Source of the DNA: Actinomycetes bacterium
Lineage (GTDB): Bacteria; Actinomycetota; Acidimicrobiia; Acidimicrobiales; Poriferisodalaceae
Length of the DNA stretch: 44,949 nucleotides
NCBI GenBank assembly: GCA_024228575.1
Contig: JAAETH010000316.1
Coordinates: forward strand, 1-44,949
Direction of reading: 5' to 3'
The notes beneath the pieces are model-generated. The model saw only the letters and a list, made by a program, of their open reading frames with translations. It made no database searches and was not told the DNA's origin. Positions 30,927 through 38,645 of the stretch are shown here, in pieces. Within the stretch, counting starts at the first letter, position 1. Every line of letters begins with the position of its first letter. The translations under genes were made by a program, and so were the position numbers.

Positions 30927-32552
30927 GTGATCACCGTCTACACAGCCCGCCGGATCATCACCATGGACCCGAGCCTGCCCGACGCAACAGCGATCGCTTG
31001 TCGCGACGGGCGCATCGTCGAGGTGGGGACCATCGACTCGATGGCCCCCTGGCTCAAGCGCCACGAACACGAGATCGACGAGCGGTTCGCCGACGACGTG
31101 ATGATCGCCGGTTTCATCGATCCGCACGTCCATCCCAGCATGGCCTCGATGTTGTTGAACATGCACTGGATCACGCCAGAGCCATGGTCGCTTCCCTCCG
31201 GCGACATCGGTGCCACCGAAACACGCGACGACTACCTCGCACGCCTCGCCGACCTGGTTGCGGCCCACCCCGAAGGGCCATTGATCACCTTTGGATACCA
31301 CGCCCAGTTTCACGGCGAAGTCGAGCGAGGCGACATCGACGACATCGACGACACCAGGCCGGTCGTGTTGTGGCAGCGTTCGTTCCACGAGGTCCGAGGC
31401 AACTCGAAGGCACTCGAGTGGCTCAACGCTGCCGAGGGGGCCCGATGGGACCCACACATCGATCTCGAATCGGGACGTATGTTCGAGTCGGGGATCGTCT
31501 GGGCTCTCGGGACACTCGTGCCCCATCTGATGGGTGAAGGGGGCTACGAACAAGGCCTTCGCGACGTCCAATACCTGACCCGCAAGGGGGGTGTCACCAC
31601 AGTCGCCGACGCCGGTTATGGCATCGTCGACTTCGACACCGAGCTCGATGCCACCCAACTGATCTTTGGCGGCGCAGAGCCGTCGATGAGGTTGTGGTTG
31701 ATGGCGAACATCCCTCGGGCTCAAGGTGCATTTCAGGAGCGCACAATGGAGCAGATCGAGTCCTTCGCCGCCGAGCGCGGGACCGACACCGTCAAATTCC
31801 TGAAGGCTGCCAAGTTCTTCTCCGACGGCGCCTTCATCGCCCAGCTGATGCAGCTCGGCGAGCCGGGCTACATCGACGGGCACGAGGGCGCGTGGATGTC
31901 GACGCCAGAGCAGCTCGTCAAGATGATTCGCCCCTGGTGGAACGCTGGCTACGACATCAACATCCACACCAATGGCGACAGGGGTGTGCAGTCTTGCCTA
32001 GACGCCATCTCGACGCTGTTGCACGAGTGTCCCCGCTTCGACCACCGGACAACACTGCACCATTTTGGCGTGTCGACCCAGGCCCAGGCCCGACGGGCGG
32101 GCGCTCTGGGTGTATCGGTGCAGGCCAATGGTTATTACCTCAACCTGTTCGGTGATGCCTTTTGTGACCAGTGGCTTGGCTACGAACGGGCATCGCAGAT
32201 GACGCGTCTCGGGTCGCTGGTTCGACACGGTGTATCCGTGGCGGTTCATTCAGATTTCCCCATGGGCCCGATCGATCCGCTCAAGGCCGTGAGCAACGTC
32301 GTCAACCGATCCACCAGGGGTGGCCAGGTCCTGGCCCCGCCAGAGGCTCTCTCGCTCGACGACGCCCTGGCCGCGGTCACGATCGAGGCGGCAGCGCAGC
32401 TGCGCCTCGACGACGAGATCGGCAGTCTGGCCTCCGGCAAGTTCGCGGACATGACGGTTCTCGGGGCCGATCCGTACGAGGTCGACCCGACCGACATCGC
32501 CGATATCGACATCGTGGCCACCATCGTCGGGGGCCGGGTGGTGGAGGCCTGA
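30927..32552 (+). CDS. Amidohydrolase (YtcJ/Amidohydro_3-like metal-dependent hydrolase)
   Basis: 541 aa. N-terminal beta-sandwich segment (ITVYTARRIITMD), then the barrel with metal ligands H67 and H69 in FIDPHVHP, a probable carbamylated or bridging lysine region near FLKAAKFFSDGA, the NIHTNGDRG histidine, and the last acidic ligand in VAVHSDFPMGP. It returns to the sandwich with GSLASGKFADMTVLG. It should hydrolyse an amide, imide or cyclic amide with a bound divalent metal; the substrate is unknown. The next gene, a metal-chaperone-type GTPase, overlaps its stop, which suggests that it helps load this enzyme. Confidence 0.9.
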   Translation: MITVYTARRIITMDPSLPDATAIACRDGRIVEVGTIDSMAPWLKRHEHEIDERFADDVMIAGFIDPHVHPSMASMLLNMHWITPEPWSLPSGDIGATETRDDYLARLADLVAAHPEGPLITFGYHAQFHGEVERGDIDDIDDTRPVVLWQRSFHEVRGNSKALEWLNAAEGARWDPHIDLESGRMFESGIVWALGTLVPHLMGEGGYEQGLRDVQYLTRKGGVTTVADAGYGIVDFDTELDATQLIFGGAEPSMRLWLMANIPRAQGAFQERTMEQIESFAAERGTDTVKFLKAAKFFSDGAFIAQLMQLGEPGYIDGHEGAWMSTPEQLVKMIRPWWNAGYDINIHTNGDRGVQSCLDAISTLLHECPRFDHRTTLHHFGVSTQAQARRAGALGVSVQANGYYLNLFGDAFCDQWLGYERASQMTRLGSLVRHGVSVAVHSDFPMGPIDPLKAVSNVVNRSTRGGQVLAPPEALSLDDALAAVTIEAAAQLRLDDEIGSLASGKFADMTVLGADPYEVDPTDIADIDIVATIVGGRVVEA

Positions 32553-33361
32553 TGGACGACCGTGTACCGGTCCTCATCCTCGCCGGCTGGCTCGGGGCGG
32601 GGAAGACGACGGTCCTCAATCGGCTGCTGAGCGACAACACCGACGGGGTCAGAACCGCCGTGTTGGTGAACGATGTCGCCGACGTGAACGTCGACGGCTC
32701 GCTCATCGTTTCCCACGACGGCACGGTGATCGAGCTGAGCAATGGGTGTGTCTGCTGCTCGATAGGGGGTTCGTTGGCACTGGCCCTACGAGACATGATG
32801 GCGAGCGATCCACGCCCCTCACGAATTGTCATCGAGGCATCGGGCATCGCCGAACCGGCAAAGGTGGCCGAATACGGAGATCGTCGAGTGCTCGAAGAAC
32901 CCACGATCATGACGGTGGTCGATCCGTTCTCGGTTCGTGGCCTTCTGAACGACCCCGGGTATCGAGACATGGTCACGGCCCAGATCCGCCAGGCCGATGT
33001 GGTGAAGTATTCGCGGCGCGATCTGGTGGACGAGCTCGGTGTCGAAGCCTTCGAAGCCGGCGTCCGCGCTGTCGAATCGGTGGCCTCAGCCCCGCGCGAT
33101 GTTGCCTCGAGCGACGCCGATATCGAGCGGCCTCAGGTCGAGGTGTCGCTGATCGAAGGGGTCGTTGCTTTGGATGAGGTGTTGCAGCACCTCGACTCCG
33201 CCGAGGGCCTCGTTCGGGCAAAAGGCATCGTCGATACGTGCGAAGGACCGGTTCTGGTTCAGTGGGCGGGTGGCCGAGTCAACACATCTCGGGCGCCGGG
33301 TAGTCCGATCACGGGTTTGGTCGTGCTGACCTCTGGTGCAGGTGTGGTGGAATCTGCGTAG
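32552..33361 (+). CDS. COG0523 (CobW/G3E) GTPase-like metal chaperone
   Basis: 269 aa; ATG 32552 overlaps the amidohydrolase stop (TGATG), GGAGG upstream. Walker A GAGKTT is at 15-20, the metal-binding motif CVCC at 66-69 (NGCVCCS), and the conserved IEASGIAEP at about 94-102. The guanine-specificity motif, usually NKxD, reads SRRD in ADVVKYSRRDLVD (148-160), so nucleotide choice may have changed. The C-terminal CobW domain is short. It probably delivers Zn2+ or another metal to a client; the coupled amidohydrolase is the obvious candidate. Low sequence change elsewhere argues against a dead gene. Confidence 0.88.
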   Translation: MDDRVPVLILAGWLGAGKTTVLNRLLSDNTDGVRTAVLVNDVADVNVDGSLIVSHDGTVIELSNGCVCCSIGGSLALALRDMMASDPRPSRIVIEASGIAEPAKVAEYGDRRVLEEPTIMTVVDPFSVRGLLNDPGYRDMVTAQIRQADVVKYSRRDLVDELGVEAFEAGVRAVESVASAPRDVASSDADIERPQVEVSLIEGVVALDEVLQHLDSAEGLVRAKGIVDTCEGPVLVQWAGGRVNTSRAPGSPITGLVVLTSGAGVVESA

Positions 33362-33363
33362 TT

Positions 33364-34617
33364 TCAGCGCAGGGTTTCGATCCAGGCCGCGACATCTGAA
33401 GCCGACATCAGCGCTGAATCGCCCAGCCGTGAGGTGTCGACACCTTCGAGAGCGGGTGGAACGTTCGCGACCACGAGGTCGAGCGTTTCGGCATCGGCGT
33501 ACCGGTCGATGACCGATGCCGCGTCGGCGTCGTGGTCGGCGGAGCGCGCTCGCACGGCCGTCGTGAGACCGCGCAGCAGCGACTCCCACGTGGTCATGGG
33601 GCCCTGGGTGATGCTCGCGGACTCGGCGAAGCTGTCGATGAAGGCGAAGGGCACCCTGGTGATGTCGACTTCGGCGTCGATCGCTCCGAGGATCCAGTCG
33701 GTATCGACCGAGAAGTCGAACACGGCGGCATCACCCAGGATCCGTTCGGCGATGTCTCGGCCGTAGAGCTTGAACGCCGCCTGTGTGTCGGAGATGCCAC
33801 GCGAAAAGATCGTGCGCCCGACCATACGCTGGAGGTGGCGCAACACAACTATGCCTGGGCCCCATCGGTCCTCTTGTTTGACCAGCACCGATTCGGGCGA
33901 CTTGCGGTCGCCGAGCACGACGGGAACCCCGGCGAACCAGGGTCCGAGAAGAAGCCCGAGCTGACCGAGGTCGACCGAGTTGTCGGCGTCGGTGAACACG
34001 ATTGCGTCGGCCCCCGTGGCGAGAGCGTGTGTGGCCCCCAAGATGAGCGCACCACCCTTGCGGCTGTCGTCGGCGGAGGCGAGTCGGGCGAGTGGGCCGT
34101 CGGCGGCGGGCAGAACATCGCCTAGACGAAGCACCTCGACCCGGTCGCCGAGCGGGTGATCCGCCGCCCGCTGCTCCGCGATGGTGGCACTCGAGTGTGG
34201 ACAGCCGTCGTCGACCGGAACCAGACGCCACGAGATGCCGCTGCCGCCGAACAGCCAGTCGAGCTGGTCCAGCTTGACCCTCAGTGAGTCCTCGCCTGTC
34301 GGGTTGTCCGCAGTGGCGGGACGAAGCCTGTTCTGTTCGCCCCACATGGCATAGATGACGGCCACCTCGGCCTCGAGGTCGATCTCGTCGACGATCTGTT
34401 TTGATCGAGCGAGCATCGCAGCCGCCCGCAGGTCGAGAGGTGCGTCGGACCCAACCTCTGGTCCGTCGGCGTCGAGGAGCTGGTCGGCCAGTCGGCGCAG
34501 GCGTGTGAGGTCGTCGGGGTCTGTCAGATCGATCGAGTCGGTGGGGTTCACGCCGTCAGGAAAGGAGCTGGGATGCATGGCTTCGATGATGTCAGATATC
34601 GAGCTCTGCACGGGCAC
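33364..34617 (-). CDS. Family-2 glycosyltransferase (dolichol-phosphate glucosyltransferase-like)
   Basis: 417 aa from GTG 34617; ATG 34578 is an alternative and neither has a good ribosome site. GT-A features: an N-terminal helical region to about 85, LVPVDDGCP, RKGGALILGATHALATGADA and IVFTDADNSVDLG, where the DAD is the metal-binding DxD, then ISDTQAAFKLYGRDIAERIL, similar to the 'DTQCGFK' acceptor loop of ALG5 and polyprenyl-phosphate glycosyltransferases. FDFSVDTDWIL follows. There are no membrane spans, so the acceptor may be soluble, or another protein anchors it. Convergent with the COG0523 gene (2-base gap) and divergent from the IclR gene. Donor and acceptor are unknown. Confidence 0.85.
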   Translation of the reverse strand: MPVQSSISDIIEAMHPSSFPDGVNPTDSIDLTDPDDLTRLRRLADQLLDADGPEVGSDAPLDLRAAAMLARSKQIVDEIDLEAEVAVIYAMWGEQNRLRPATADNPTGEDSLRVKLDQLDWLFGGSGISWRLVPVDDGCPHSSATIAEQRAADHPLGDRVEVLRLGDVLPAADGPLARLASADDSRKGGALILGATHALATGADAIVFTDADNSVDLGQLGLLLGPWFAGVPVVLGDRKSPESVLVKQEDRWGPGIVVLRHLQRMVGRTIFSRGISDTQAAFKLYGRDIAERILGDAAVFDFSVDTDWILGAIDAEVDITRVPFAFIDSFAESASITQGPMTTWESLLRGLTTAVRARSADHDADAASVIDRYADAETLDLVVANVPPALEGVDTSRLGDSALMSASDVAAWIETLR

Positions 34618-34636
34618 GATTGAAATCCCACGATGT

Positions 34637-34673
34637 GGTAAGGAATTGATCCTTCCCGTTTGTCGGGTACTGT
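34637..34673 (+). promoter_or_regulatory. Promoter and candidate operator of the iclR-methylamine operon
   Basis: TTGATC (34646-34651), a 16-base spacer and TACTGT (34668-34673) form a promoter about 60 bases before the IclR ATG. An inverted repeat, arms GGTAAGGA (34637-34644, one mismatch) and TCCTTCCC (34650-34657), covers the -35 box and is a good site for the IclR regulator itself. Confidence 0.5.
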
Positions 34674-34733
34674 TTGGGGGACTGCGGAGCGCTCTATGCG
34701 TCGTGAGGGGAAACGACCAGAAGGCAACGGACC

Positions 34734-35498
34734 ATGCCAGGTGTCCAGAGTGTAGAGCGGGCGTTTGCCCTGCTCCATGAAATCGCGCAGAAGCCGTCCA
34801 CGCTCAGCGAGTTGTCGCGTCGCACCGGATTGGCCACGTCGACGGTCGGTCGACTGCTGGCAACCCTCGCAAAGGACGGCACGGTCGTACGGGATCGATC
34901 GGGTGCGTACCGCATCGGCCCGGCCGTCACCGCCCTCGCGGCCGCCGCCGACCCGGCGTACAGCCTGGTCGAGGTCGCCAACAGGACTCTTGTCGAACTG
35001 GCGGCTCGCGTCGGCGAATCGGCTTGTATCTCCATCGGTCAGGGCAACGAGATCCGTCACGTCGCCCAGATCAACACTGCTCACCCCGTTCAGGTGAAGG
35101 ACTGGGTGGGTACACGGGCGCCCCTGCACGGCGGTTCGCCGGGCCTCGTCGTGTTGTCCGGCTGGCCAGACGCCCAGCTGGAGCGTTATCTCGAGAGGCG
35201 TCTCCTGCCGATGACCGTTCACACCGTGACCGCCCCCGCTGTGCTGCGTGAACGTGTGAAGCAGATTCGTACGGTCGGCCACCTGTGGACACACGAGGAA
35301 GGTGCCGACGGCATCAGCGTCGTGGCGGCGCCCGTTCGCAACTCGGCCGGAGCTGTCATCGCCTCGTTGCACGCCTGGGGCCCCAGCTACCGGTTCCCGC
35401 AGAAGGGAACCGCTGACCGAATTGCCCACCAGGTGGTCGAGGCCGCCGAACGTGTGTCGTCGATGCTCGGCTGTCGACCAGCCACGGGCATCCAGTGA
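34734..35498 (+). CDS. IclR-family transcription regulator
   Basis: 254 aa, ATG 34734 behind AGAAGG. N-terminal winged helix (SVERAFALLHEI, TLSELSRRTGLATSTVGRLL at about 23-42, YRIGPAV) and a C-terminal IclR effector-binding domain from about 75 (ESACISIGQGNEIRHVAQ, GTRAPLHGGSPGLVVLSG, GISVVAAPVRNSAGAVIAS). It is the first gene of the methylated-amine operon, and its stop overlaps the next start (GTGA). It most likely senses an amine or a breakdown product and controls the operon through the inverted repeat near 34637-34657. Confidence 0.92.
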   Translation: MPGVQSVERAFALLHEIAQKPSTLSELSRRTGLATSTVGRLLATLAKDGTVVRDRSGAYRIGPAVTALAAAADPAYSLVEVANRTLVELAARVGESACISIGQGNEIRHVAQINTAHPVQVKDWVGTRAPLHGGSPGLVVLSGWPDAQLERYLERRLLPMTVHTVTAPAVLRERVKQIRTVGHLWTHEEGADGISVVAAPVRNSAGAVIASLHAWGPSYRFPQKGTADRIAHQVVEAAERVSSMLGCRPATGIQ

Positions 35499-37030
35499 GT
35501 TCTGTGGGCAGATCGAGAAGGCGAGGCCGTGCTCACCACGAGGCCCGCAGACCCGAGCAGCCACCGTTTGTGTTGCACCGGAGGCCGTTCCTGCCGGTCG
35601 AGATCCTCGCCGACGAACAGATCGACAGCATTCACCTGGCTTCTCTTGAAGTCTTGCGCGATGTCGGGGTAGAGGTCCTGCATCCAGAAGCACGCCAGCT
35701 GTTGGTTGCCGCTGGATGCAGATTCGACGGCGCCGAGCGGATCTACTTCGACCCTGACGCGGTCGAGGCTGCTGTTGCCACGGCCCCTTCGGTGTTCACT
35801 CTTCATGCCCCGAATCCCGCGCACGACGTCCAGATAGGCGACGACTCGGTCGTGTTCACCTCCGTCGCCAGTGCCCCGAACGTGATCGGAAACGGTCACG
35901 CAAGACGTTCGGGGAATCGGGCCGATTTCCAGAATCTCGTGCGTTTGACCCAAGCGCTGAACGCCATCCAGATCCATGCTGGGTATCCCGTCGAACCCTC
36001 AGATATCCACGCCTCGGTGAGGCACCTTCATGCGACCCACGACATCCTCACCCTTTCCGACAAGGCGCCGAACGTCTACAGCCTCGGTGCCCAGCGAAAC
36101 GACGATTGCCTCGAGATGGTGCGCATCGCGCGCGGCGTCAGCGACGAACAACTCGACGAGCAACCGTCGGTGACCACCGTCATCAACACCAACTCACCCC
36201 TGCGGATCGACCATCCGATGGCCGAAGGGCTGGTGCGTTACGCCAGGCGGGGTCAGGTCTGCATCGTCACGCCGTTCACGCTCGCTGGAGCCATGGCGCC
36301 CATCAGCATCTCGGGCGCCCTGGTGCAACAGAACGCCGAAGCGCTGGCGGGGATAACCATCGCACAGCTGGCACGCCCTGGTGCCCCGGTCGTCTATGGA
36401 GGGTTCACCTCCAATGTCGACATGCGTTCGGGAGCACCAGCTTTTGGGACCCCCGAATTCATGCAGGCTGCACTCGTGGGCGGTCAGCTGGCCCGCCGGT
36501 ACGGTTTGCCATATCGTTCCTCGAACGTCTGTGCGGCGAACGTGCTCGACGCTCAGGCGGGGTACGAGTCCGTGTTCTCATTGTGGGGAGCCGTCATGGG
36601 CGGGGCGAACATCGTCTTCCATGGCGCCGGGTGGATGGAAGGCGGCCTACATGCCTCCTTCGAGAAGATGGTCCTCGACGCCGATCTCATCTCGATGGTC
36701 GGTCGTTTCCTCCAGCCCCTGTCGACCGAAGCCGCCGACCTCGCGGTCGAGACGATCCGTGAAGTCGGACCCGGTGGCCACTTCTTCGGTTCGGCTCAGA
36801 CACAGGCCGGGTTCCGCACCGCGTTCTTCAAGCCGATGGTTTCGGATTGGTCAAATCACGAGAGCTGGATCGAGGCCGGATCACCAACCGCTCTCGACCA
36901 TGCCGAACGCCTGGTCGACGAGCTGCTGGATGGCTACGAGGCGCCCGTACTGGACCAGACCGTTCGCGACCAACTCGAAGACTTCGTGGCCCATCGCGTC
37001 GCCGAGGGTGGCGTGTTCACCGATTTCTGA
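35495..37030 (+). CDS. MttB-family (trimethylamine/glycine betaine) methyltransferase
   Basis: 511 aa from GTG 35495, overlapping the IclR stop; GTG 35504 is also possible. It belongs to the MttB superfamily (FLPVEILADEQIDSIHLASLEVLRDVGVEV, then QVCIVTPFTLAGAMAPISISGAL, YRSSNVCAANVLDAQAGYES, GANIVFHGAGWMEGGL). There is no in-frame amber codon, so it is a non-pyrrolysine member like the glycine betaine methyltransferases. Those hand a methyl group from a quaternary amine to a corrinoid protein. No corrinoid protein gene lies in this window, so the partner is elsewhere. Context (sarcosine oxidase and a dimethylglycine dehydrogenase downstream) points to glycine betaine or a related N-methyl compound as substrate. 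Confidence 0.88.
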   Translation: MSSVGRSRRRGRAHHEARRPEQPPFVLHRRPFLPVEILADEQIDSIHLASLEVLRDVGVEVLHPEARQLLVAAGCRFDGAERIYFDPDAVEAAVATAPSVFTLHAPNPAHDVQIGDDSVVFTSVASAPNVIGNGHARRSGNRADFQNLVRLTQALNAIQIHAGYPVEPSDIHASVRHLHATHDILTLSDKAPNVYSLGAQRNDDCLEMVRIARGVSDEQLDEQPSVTTVINTNSPLRIDHPMAEGLVRYARRGQVCIVTPFTLAGAMAPISISGALVQQNAEALAGITIAQLARPGAPVVYGGFTSNVDMRSGAPAFGTPEFMQAALVGGQLARRYGLPYRSSNVCAANVLDAQAGYESVFSLWGAVMGGANIVFHGAGWMEGGLHASFEKMVLDADLISMVGRFLQPLSTEAADLAVETIREVGPGGHFFGSAQTQAGFRTAFFKPMVSDWSNHESWIEAGSPTALDHAERLVDELLDGYEAPVLDQTVRDQLEDFVAHRVAEGGVFTDF

Positions 37031-37064
37031 TCTCAACCGACGAACTCCACGGAGCAGGACAGCA

Positions 37065-38363
37065 GTGAAAATGAACAAGAGGGGCAAGGGTCGATACTCG
37101 GCCTGGGGCCTCGTTCGCAAGGGGCTCAGAGGCCAGGCATGGCCAAGGGTCTGGGAGCAACACGAACTCGAGTCGAGCTACGACGTCGTCATCATCGGTG
37201 GTGGCGGTCACGGCCTGGCGTGTGCCTACTACTTGGCCACGGTTCACGGAATCACCAATGTGGCCGTGCTCGAGAAGGGCTACCTCGGTGGGGGTGGATC
37301 GGGTCGCAATACCGCGATCGTGCGCTCGAACTACCTCACGCCGGAGGGTGTTCGGTTCTATGAACGCAGCATGGAACTGTACCGATCGATGGCCGGCGAC
37401 CTGAACATGAACGTCATGTTCTCCCAGCGTGGCCACCTGACGTTGGCTCACTCCGATGCCTCGATGCGCACCATGCACTGGCGTGCTGAGGTCAACAAGT
37501 TGATGGGGGTCGATTCCTCGGTCATCGATGCCGCCGAGGTGAGGCGCCTTGTGCCCATGCTCGATATCGAGCGGGACAAACCACATCCGATCGAGGGCGC
37601 CCTGTACCACCCGCCCGGTGGCATCATGCGACACGACGCCGTCGTCTGGGGATACGCACGGGGTGCTGGTGCCGCTGGCGTGCACTTGCATCAACAAACC
37701 GAGGTCACCGACATCGTCGTGACGGGCGGCGAAGGCCCGGACGGAAAAGGTCCTGGCGGCAAGGTCACCGGTGTTCGCACCAATAGGGGCGACATCTCCG
37801 CACCCATCGTCGTCAACTGCACCGCAGGCTGGGCATCGTTGGTGTCGGGTCTCGCCGGCCTGCGGCTGCCCATCACGACAACACCACTTCAGGCCGCTGT
37901 CACCGAACCCACCAAGGTGTTCCTTCCCGCCGTGATCGTCTCGGGCAGCCTGCACTGCTATATCAGCCAGACCGATAGGGGCGAGCTGGTGTTCGGTGCC
38001 GCCGTCGATCCGGTTCACACCTACGATCTGAGGGGGTCTCTCGAGTTCACAGAGGGGCTCGCCGGTCACATACTCGAGCTGATGCCCGGAGTTTCCAAGA
38101 TGAGACTCATGCGGCAATGGGCCGGACTATGCGACATGACCGCTGACTACTCTCCGGTCATGGGGTTCACCCCGATCGAGGGCCACCTCGTCGACGTCGG
38201 CTGGGGCACCTACGGCTTCAAGGCCACGCCGTCGGCCGGCGAAGCCATGGCGGAGGCCGTGGCCACCGGGCGAACACCTGACCTGATCGCAGCATTTGAT
38301 CTCGCACGCTTTTCCGAAGACCGTCTGGTCGGCGAAAAGGGCGCTGCGAGCGTTGGGCACTGA
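37065..38363 (+). CDS. soxB: Sarcosine oxidase beta subunit
   Basis: 432 aa from GTG 37065 (AGGA upstream); ATG 37071 is two codons later. The N-terminus RYSAWGLVRKGLRGQAWPRV is the standard SoxB opening. The FAD dinucleotide fold VVIIGGGGHGLACAYYLA follows, then LEKGYLGGGGSGRNTAIVRS and the C-terminal GWGTYGFKATPSAGEAMAEA. This subunit carries the sarcosine dehydrogenation site with covalent FMN and non-covalent FAD in heterotetrameric enzymes. It turns sarcosine into glycine plus a one-carbon unit on folate. A Gly-rich insertion (GGEGPDGKGPGGK, about 225-237) is unusual. Confidence 0.93.
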   Translation: MKMNKRGKGRYSAWGLVRKGLRGQAWPRVWEQHELESSYDVVIIGGGGHGLACAYYLATVHGITNVAVLEKGYLGGGGSGRNTAIVRSNYLTPEGVRFYERSMELYRSMAGDLNMNVMFSQRGHLTLAHSDASMRTMHWRAEVNKLMGVDSSVIDAAEVRRLVPMLDIERDKPHPIEGALYHPPGGIMRHDAVVWGYARGAGAAGVHLHQQTEVTDIVVTGGEGPDGKGPGGKVTGVRTNRGDISAPIVVNCTAGWASLVSGLAGLRLPITTTPLQAAVTEPTKVFLPAVIVSGSLHCYISQTDRGELVFGAAVDPVHTYDLRGSLEFTEGLAGHILELMPGVSKMRLMRQWAGLCDMTADYSPVMGFTPIEGHLVDVGWGTYGFKATPSAGEAMAEAVATGRTPDLIAAFDLARFSEDRLVGEKGAASVGH

Positions 38364-38375
38364 GGAGGATCCCAC

Positions 38376-38645
38376 GTGTTACTAGTTCCCTGCCCGAATT
38401 GTGGGCCCCGCGACGCCGGCGATTTCCGCCACAGCGGTGAATCGATTTCTCGACCGGACCCCTCCTCGGCCACACCAGCCCAATGGCGCGAGTACCTGTT
38501 CCTTCGCAACAACGCCGCCGATTGGCGGGTCGAAACCTGGTATTGCCGTGCCTGTCGAACCTGGTTCAGCACCGAACGGCACACCATGACCAACAGATTC
38601 AGGACTCCGCCCGTCGACGTCCTCGAACAGCGAGGTGAGTCATGA
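38376..38645 (+). CDS. soxD: Sarcosine oxidase delta subunit
   Basis: 89 aa from GTG 38376, GGAGG eight bases upstream. It is the small zinc subunit of heterotetrameric sarcosine oxidase: LVPCPNCG gives C6 and C9, YLFLRNN is the family core, and WYCRAC gives C57 and C60. The usual second half-site is a His plus Cys ('HAHGCGRWF'); here it is a CxxC, so the zinc site would be four cysteines. Its stop overlaps the alpha-subunit start (ATGA). Confidence 0.9.
   Translation: MLLVPCPNCGPRDAGDFRHSGESISRPDPSSATPAQWREYLFLRNNAADWRVETWYCRACRTWFSTERHTMTNRFRTPPVDVLEQRGES

Noticed and set aside
35495-37030. Pyrrolysine-containing trimethylamine methyltransferase
   Set aside because: The reading frame has no internal TAG, so it is a non-pyrrolysine member of the family.
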